Shown piece by piece: positions 53,975 through 62,900 of a DNA stretch of 64,000 nucleotides. The stretch is taken from positions 62,001 through 126,000 of the forward strand of contig PZPC01000005.1 of assembly GCA_003045895.1 (NCBI GenBank). Reading direction: 5' to 3'. The position numbers and the translations under genes are program-made. Source of the DNA: Bacteroidota bacterium (GTDB lineage Bacteria > Bacteroidota > Bacteroidia > Chitinophagales > Saprospiraceae). Within the stretch, counting starts at the first letter, position 1. The number at the start of each line of letters is the position of its first letter. The notes beneath the pieces were generated by a model. It made no database searches. It saw only the letters and a list, made by a program, of their open reading frames with translations, and was not told the DNA's origin.

Positions 53975-56900
53975 TTATTGCGCAACAATCATTTTACGGC
54001 TCAACTGCTGCCCGGCAAAACGCAGGGTATAGAAGTATAAGCCAGGCGGCAACTGCCCGCGACGAATACGAACTTCGTTGGCACCGGCCGGAAACTGATT
54101 GCTGATCGTCAGTACCCGACGGCCTTCGGCATCGTGGATTTCAATAATCGCCGGGCCTGCGGCGGGCAATTCAAATGGAATAATCGTTTGTGCCGTGACC
54201 GGATTAGGTACATTCTGGTACAAAGCCATCCCCGTAGCAGTCTTGCCCAAATAGGCCAAACCGATGTTCATCACCTGGTCATCCTGGGTACGATCATAAG
54301 CTTCCGCCGCCGTGAAGGCAGAACTCAACCGAATGCCTTCGCTGGCCAGCCCGTCAGTGCGGGCACGAACCACCAGCGTAAACAGGTCACGCGTACCGGC
54401 CGGGGCAGCACTTCGCTCCCAACTGGCGGTGAGTAAACCGCGTTGCCGCAACACTTGCCCGAGGTGTTCACTTCCCAGCAAACCCGGTTGCACGTCGAGT
54501 AGTTCCAGCTGATCAGCAACAAAATCGAGCGTAAACTGGAAGCCGCTGACCTGGTCTAAATGCGGTGCCGCGAGGATAAGCTGATACGTCTGTCCGGCTT
54601 TCATCCAGGTATCTTCCAGCAGCAGCTGCCACTGCGCACGATCGCTGCGGTCAGCGCCCTGCTGCCCGATTCCCAAGCTGACCGCCGAGCCATTGATGTC
54701 ACCGATCTTGATACCGATGAAATTCTGGCTGAACATACAGTCCTCAAGCAAACCAGTGGTGATGAACTCGGGAAAGGGCGAAGCCCACGGGTTGGTGGCA
54801 TTCGGGAAAACAAAATCAGCAGGAATAAACCGCCAGCTGGTATTGTTGGCAAACTCCGTGATGTCTCCCAGAATCAGGCGGCGCAGTTGAATCAGGTCCA
54901 GGGTCGTCACCGAACCCGAACGGTTGACATCCGCAGCAATCAGCAGGTACGGGTTCGTGATCGGTTGGTTGCCCAGCAGGTGGCGCTGGATCTTGATCAT
55001 ATCCAGGGTACTGATGCCATTGGGGGTATCGTCGTTTTTGTAAGGGCGAACCAGGTAGGCGGTCATCCCCGGCAGGTCTTCAAAATGGTACCGGCCAGCG
55101 CTTTCCGTCAGCATGGATTGCAGCAAGGCGGCTTCGAGTTTCACCTCAACGCTCGACACCGGCGCCATCGCCATGGTGTAGATTTCACCGGCGATGGCCA
55201 TCTCGTCGGTGTCACAATCCTGGCAGTAAGCTCCCGGATCAGCCACCAGTATCTCTACGGTGCAGCTGGCGTAGTTCGGCCCTCCCAGCGTACCATCAGG
55301 TTGTACGGACAACGGATTGTAAGCCCCGTCCCAAACATAGACCTCCAGCATTAGGCTGGGTCGATCGGCACAGGTGAGGCCAATGCTTTCGCGGTTAATA
55401 TCCGGCATCTCCCCTACCCTGTTTACGGAAAACCGCAAGGGCAAGCTACATTCCTGCAGGTTACAACTGGCCAGCTGGTTGGCGTGCAACAACAATCCGG
55501 CAGCGTCCATTTCGCCATCGCCATTGATGTCCGTACCGGCCGGCAGTTCCAGCAGGTTGGCCTGCAGACCAGAGAAGCAGGTGAGCGCTGGAATGTAACA
55601 GTCTACAACCTGCAAGGGTATACTGACCGTGGTGGCGTTTCGGCAACCATCGGTAACCTGTACCGTCATCCGGTGAGCACCCAGTGGCACCCTGGCCTGA
55701 ATCAGGTAATTACTTCCCGCTACCAGCAAGGCTTCCTGGGTATCCAGTAGCTCGTCAGTGGTTCCGTTGCCATTGATATCGAGACGGAGCACAAATTCCA
55801 GGGCATCGGGCAAGCAGTATTCCGCAACGGAGAACGGAATACGAACCAGTGCCGTGCACGCGCTCGAATCCGTACAGAATGGTGCTACTGCCGTAAAGGA
55901 AACAGCGGGTGCCGTCGTATCAAACATCTTGATCCGTTGCGTGTACTGCCAGCGGCCGGTGCTGTTGACCTGGCGCCAATGCCCCCGCGGGTTGATCGTG
56001 CCGGTACAGCTTACTCCCCGCTCTCCAATGGATGGGATATTGTTGTTGAAAAAGGCATCGCGGTCCACATAAGCCGACGTCGGCGTGCGGATGGCCCAAA
56101 CCGCTTCTTCGCCTTCCACCCCATCGCAGTCTTCGTCGCGGGAGATCACCCGGGCAGGGTCGGTGCCGTTCCATTCGCACCAGTTGGTTACCGTGTAGGT
56201 ACGGGCCACGTAGTAACACTCGGCACCTTCTTCCGGCAAACGAACATCTACGTAGCTCACGGTGATGGCGTCACAACCCACCTCAAAGGCTTGTGCCGTT
56301 GGTATTTCTGCCACGCAATTGGTCGAAATATCTTGCGGGAACCGGATGGTATAGTTGAGGGTATATTCAATGGTAATCCGCTGTTCAAAGATGGCAGCCG
56401 ACTGGTTGCCCACCCGGTCTACGGCATAGAAGCGGCGGGTAATGGTGCCAGCACCACAATCGCTCAGGACGACTACCGGCTCCAACTCAAATGCTTCCGC
56501 CGAACAATTGTCAATGACTTCCGGATTCCCAAAGAGACCAGCCAACATGGTTGTGTTGGTCGGATCAAAGTTTGTGGGCAGTTCGTCACAGGTGATGGTT
56601 TCGTTAAATAACCCGGTACAGATGGGCAGTGCGTTGTCGCGCACCAGCACCTCGGTCCAACAAGTATCCGCATTGCCGCTGAGGTCGGTCACCCGCAGCT
56701 GTACGGTCACGTAGAGCCCGGCATCACAGCAGGAAAAGTCTACGAAAGTGCCCCAGTCGCTGTAAATGGGGGTGAGCAACGTATCACAAGTCAGCGGATT
56801 CCGGGTATAAGCCCGGCGAATTTCTATTCGATCAAAACCGCAATCGTCGTAACTGCCGTTATCGATGGTATTGGTAGCTACCCGCGAGATGCCGAAGGTG

Positions 56901-59900
56901 CCCAACGACACTTCAACGCCGCTGACACAAATGGCGGTGGGGGGGGCAAAGTCGGCTACCCGAATCCGGCAAGTGACCGGTGCAGCAGCATTCCCACAAT
57001 CATCGGTAACGGAATAGCGCAGCAGGTAATCACCCCGTGCTACTTCCGGGATGATGCGCAGTTCGTCGGCCCCAATGGTGTGCAGTACCGCGCCACCCAA
57101 GGTGACGAGTTCGGTTTCCACGCTCCAGCCCGAACCGCAGGCATCCGCTACCTGGGGATAGGGCACCTCAATCGTAGCCGCACACTCGAACGCATCAACC
57201 GGAAAAACGAGGATGTCTTGCCCCAAGGTTTCGTCAAAGAAGTTCGTTGGTGCACAGTTGACGACTGGCGCACTGGTATCATTGATGAAAATATTTTGGG
57301 TACAGGTTACCCGTTCATCGGTACTCAACCTAAAGGTAAAGGTGCGTACAATGGTTCCGTTGGCACAGCCCTCCTGGCTACTCCAGGTGTCGGTGAAGGT
57401 CATTTCGGAAATCGTACAAGCGGTGCTCGTAACCACCGGCTGGCCCGTCATGGCCAGGCTTGCCGGGTTGTTGAAGATCGCGTCTACCTCACCGCAGCTT
57501 AGGCCCAATGCTGTGCTGCTGGTATCCGGTGGACAGTCAAAAGTGCAATTATCAGGGACTTCCACACAGGGGTTGATCAACCGCACTTCCACCATACAGT
57601 CGGGGTTGATACAGTCGACAATACTTACCATTACATCACCCTGCGTCCCGAGGATCGGTCCTACAACCAGGAGCTCACCGTAAGTAGCCGTACGGGTCAC
57701 CCCGTCAATGGTGTAATTGAAACAATTGCTGGTGTTGGTGCCCGTTACCTGGAAGAAGCCCGAGAAGGTATCGTCAGCAGTTGTCGGGGTGTCCTGGTTG
57801 TCGCAGGCAAAGATTTGGGCGCTGGCGCTGATGCTGCAAACTGGCGGATCTACACAATCCGTTGGCACCGCAATGGTGACCGTTTCCGTACAACTGGCAT
57901 CGGCCAGATCCGTAAAGGTGATCACGACCGGACCGCTGTGGCTGGTTGGATACGTGGCGGTAAACATGGTGCCGTAAGTTCCGGTGTCAACCGTACCCAG
58001 GTCATCCGTTGCCTGCCAACCATTGGTACTCCCGTTAATGGCCGCCACGGGAATGCTGATGGTAAAGAATTCACTGTCGATACAATCCGTCGTAACCGTA
58101 CCCACCGAAAGCGCACACACCGGCGCACAGGGAGCAGGAGCCAACAGCAGCACGGTGGTTCCACAACCAGCAGTCGTACAATCTTCGATGACGACTTCCA
58201 CGTTGCCGTTTCCTATTGGCAAATCAAAAAGGAAGACCGGAACCTGGTAATTCCCCACGGTGGTCACGCCATTAACGGTATAGTTAAAGCAATTGCTGGT
58301 ACCCGTCCCCGTGACCGTAAAGGTGGCGAAGAAGGTATCATCAGCTGGCGTAGCTATTCCCTCGTCGTTGCAATCAAAAACCTGGGAGGTCACCGTCACG
58401 GCACAAGGTTCTGCGTCTGGCACAAAGCCCGCATCGAAAGTGACATTGGCGGAGCTCGAGAAAACCGGCACCTGGGCCGTCATGCCCCCCATCGTGGGGC
58501 TGGCATCGCTGTCCAATGCATCATCACCCAGGTTGGGGGTGGTGAAGTTATAACCGTTGGGCCGTTGGAAGGTAACCTTGTACAATCCCTCGTTCAGATC
58601 GGTAAACAGGTAACGGCCTGCAGCATTGCTCAGCGTGTTTCGCTCTACTGGCAGCCCCGTTTCCAGGTCGATACCCGTAAGGATAACCGGTACGTTGCCA
58701 AGTGGTAGCTCGCCATTATCCTGAACGCCATTGCCATTCGAATCGATCCAGGTATAATCACCCACCACCGCCTGGCCGAAGAAGCGCTCCTGAGCATCAC
58801 AGGTGACATCTTGCCAATCCGTTATGGTTACACTGATGTCCGTATTGGCCGAAACACCCAAAACTTCCAGGGGTATGCCGTATTCACCATTAACGGTCGG
58901 GCCGTTAAAAATTGACAATTGGTAATCGCCCGAAGCCCCCTCATTGGTGATCAGAAAAATATAATCGTAAGTATCATCCAGGTGATTCAACGGGGTACCA
59001 TTGTCGTGGTAGATTTGTTCCACTATTTCAATTTCAATCGCACACGGCAAACTGAAACAAGGCGCTGGCGGCGTGATCGTAAACTGTGTCCGGCAACTCA
59101 AGAAAGAAATATCCGCAATCTGGAACACTTCAGCCAGGCCACTGGCAGGAATTGGCCGGGGACCAATAGGAATAACCACGTTGTAAGGTCCACCGACGGT
59201 AAATACGCCGTTGCCCAGGACATAGCGCCAGCCGCTTCCGTATTGTGGGCCAGCCGGAATGACCCGGATAGCGGACGTATAGGTGTCGTCCGTAGAATCA
59301 AAAGGCGTGCCGTTGTCATTACATACTGCCGGGAAGGTCTCAATGGTCAGTTCGCAACCACTGGCATAGGCCGAAGGACTAATGAGGGCTACCAACACCT
59401 CGCATGCCGGATCAAGGGCATCCTGAATGACAATGGTATGGTTGACACCAATGGGGTAAGGGCCAAATTCAACGGGGTTTCCGCCGTATTGTCCACTACC
59501 TTGTGGCCATCCTTCATCGTCCGTTACCCAACCATCGAAGGAAGCATTGTTGCCGTTGATCTGCACGAATACGTAATACACATCGTCGGTAGGATCAATG
59601 GGCGTCCCGTTGGGATCACAGGTAGGCTGGCTGGCCAGTTCGATCGAAAGTTCACAAGCATCTGAACAACTCTCAGCCAGGGGGGTCACGGCCAGTATGT
59701 GGGAGCCACAACCGGGGCTTTCGGTATCTGTGAACACCACATTAAAGGATCCCGCGCCAAAATTCCGGAACGGACCTAAGGTAACTGGCACATTGTAGGC
59801 GCCGGTTCGGGTTGGGCTTCCCTGCCCATCTACTGCCGTCCAGGTTGCCCCAACATTCACACCGGCTACCGTCACCACTACGAAGTACGCGTCATCGCTC

Positions 59901-62900
59901 GGATTACTCGGCGTGCCGTTGTCATCACAGTATTGATTGTTGATCGTTGGAATAATTACACCGTCATTCGAACAGGCTTCGGGCATCACAATATTGACGC
60001 CGTTGGTACAGGCCCCGTCGCCGCTATCGCTGGCGGTGATGAAGACCATTTCGTTGGGCGTACCAAAGATAGCCAGTTGTAAGGTGATGTCTTCACCGTA
60101 AGTGCCCGTTATCGTCCGGCCCCGGAACGTCAGCCTGTACGTATCCGAAACGTTGATTCCCGTCACGTTAAGGGTAACGTTGACAAAGTCGTCATTCGGG
60201 TTGGTCGGCGTGCCGTTGTCATTACAACCGGATTCGTCCAATACTGCGATGATAACCTGACAGGGGATTTCAATACAGGTAACATCGCCATCATCTTCAT
60301 CCAGCGAATCATCTTCGCCATTGCCATTGGTGTCTGCACCATTACCGGAGGTAGAATCTACGTCTTGTTCGTTGGCTGTCGCCACGAAGGCTTCGTTACA
60401 GAAATCGCCGTTGGCAGCTACCGTTACGTCAATGGTTAAGGTAGCGGTACCATTCGTGGCCAAAGTTCCTACTGTCCAAATACCGTTGGCCGGATTGTAA
60501 CTGCCCAAGCTGGCCAGCGAACCTTCGAAAATAAAGCCACTCGGAATTACTTCACTCACGGAAACGCCGGTAGCGCTACTTGGTCCGGCATTGCGAATGG
60601 TAATCGTAAAGCTGACGGGATCACCAGCGGTCGCCTCGGCAACTGAAGCTGATTTCTCCAGGGACAAATCAATCAGGGCCTGGGGCGTAATTAAAACACA
60701 GTCGCTGTCGTCTTCGTCCTGTACCGCCGCATTACCCGGGGTAGAATCCGCATCCAATTGCCCCTGGATTTGCACTTCAGCACAATTCAAGTAGTTGCCT
60801 GTAGCATTCACCTGGGCCTGGATAGTCAAGACCACCGACTGATTAGCGCCCAGTGCGACAACCGTCCATAGCCCGGTTGCCGCACTGTAGTTCCCACCAC
60901 TGTGGCTTAAGTAGGCCAATCCACTGGGGAGTACATCGCGAACCACAATACCCGTAGCTACCGCCGGGCCAGCGTTGTTAAGCGTGAGGGTATAGGTTAC
61001 CTGATCGCCCACAAAAGGCGCGGTGTTGTCAACCGTCTTGGTCAGGCTCAGATCAACCAATGCCGTGACGGCAATCAGGGCTGGATCGTGGTCATCCGCA
61101 TCCCCAGCAGCAATACCACTGTTGACTGCTCCTGTTCCGTTCCCCTGTAGGTAATCATCGGCCGGGCTATTGGGCAGACCACCCGCGTCATTATTGACCT
61201 GGTCATATTCCGAATCGGCATCCGCGAGACCTAACGCATTGGTAGCCGCGCTGATCTCCGCGTAATTGACAATGTTTCCGCCCGCAAAAGCAGGATCAAC
61301 CTGGAAGGTAATCGCTAAAGGCAAGGTCTGACCGGCTGCCAGTGCGGGTAGTACCCGGGTTGCCAGGTTGCCATTAGGCGTCCAGTTGCCGTCCGTCAGC
61401 AACAAACCCGTGGGTATGTAATCGGTAATTTCAATGGCGGTAGCAGCTATATTACCTTGGTTGGTAACGAGAATATTGTAGGTGATCGTCGAACCCGGGA
61501 AATAGGGTGCTGGGGTAATTGGTGTCTTGATCAAAGCCAGGTCAAAACAAGTACGGGCTACACTGTAATTTGCCATGACGGTGCAACCATTGACATCGGT
61601 AATGCTCACACTGTAGTTGCCTGCCGCCAAACCGGTAATCACCGCGCCATTCTGTCCGTTGCTCCAGACAAACGTATAGTCCGGCGTGCCGCCCGAAACA
61701 TCCAGGGTGATGGTACCGTCATCGCCATCACAACTTATTGGGGTAACCAAAGCACTATTGATTACTATTGGACTTGCCTCAGTTACGCCAAACGTTGCCG
61801 TGTCTGTGCAGCCATTAGCATCCGTGACGAAAACCGTGTAGCTACCAGCAACCAAGCCCGCGAGGTCTGCCGTACTTGCACCGTTACTCCAGTCAAAGAT
61901 GTAATCCAGCATGCCACCACTAACGGCCAAAGTAATACTTCCGGTGCTGGCCCCACTACATGCTACGGCCTGCACGACTGTACCTGCCCCGTCAATTAGT
62001 AGAGCATCGGGCTCCGTCACGTCAAAGGTGGCCGTATCGCTACAAGTCAGGGCGTCCGTGACCACTACCGTATAAGTGCCCGCAGCCAGGCCGCTGATGT
62101 CTTCCGTCGTCGCGCCGTTGCTCCAGTCGAAGGAGTAAGGCAGCGTGCCGCCGCTGATGCTCAAGTCGATTTCACCCGTCGCCGTGCCGTTGCAGCTGGC
62201 GTCCGTCAGCAGGGTGCCCGCGACATCGATGACCAGCGTGGTCGGCTCGTCGATGGTGAACACCTTCGTGGCGCTGCATCCCCCCTCATCACTCACCACT
62301 ACCGTATAAGTTTCGGCCATTAAATTGGTGCGGTCCTGAAGGTCATTCCCACCAGGCAGATCACTCCAATCAAACACATAATTACCGGTACCCCCACCTA
62401 CGACAAGAAAAACACTTCCGTTTGCCGCTCCATTACAGTTGGCATCAGTGGAAGAGGAGCCCGTCAAAACGATTGGATCAGCTATATTGATATTGACGTA
62501 GGCGGTATCCGTACAGCCCCCATTGGCAAATACAATAACCTGGTAATTACCTGCTCCATTTGCGGTAAACGTAGCCGACGAAGTCAAGGAGAGAGGATTA
62601 TTTACATTATTAAGCGGTGACCAGATGTAGCCTGCGATAGCATCACCAGGATTAGCAGGAGCCACTGTACCGGTAGGGTTACCCGTCAAGGTCACTACTG
62701 TTCCCGCGCACACCAAGAGGTCTTCACCGGCATCGGCGATCGGGTTCAAATTGGGATCCACAATTACCGTAACCTGGTCGGTACGGACGCAGTTATTGAG
62801 CGTCACCGTCATCGTATAAACGCTGGTAACCAGTGAATTAGCCTGAGGTTGTGTTACCGTAGTATTCGAAAGGCCGGTACCGGGGCTCCAGGCGTAGCTC

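Noticed and set aside
61555-62480. CRISPR-like regular repeats
   Set aside because: The periodicity (~225 bp) is that of in-frame protein repeats (SprB type), not short repeats with unique spacers.
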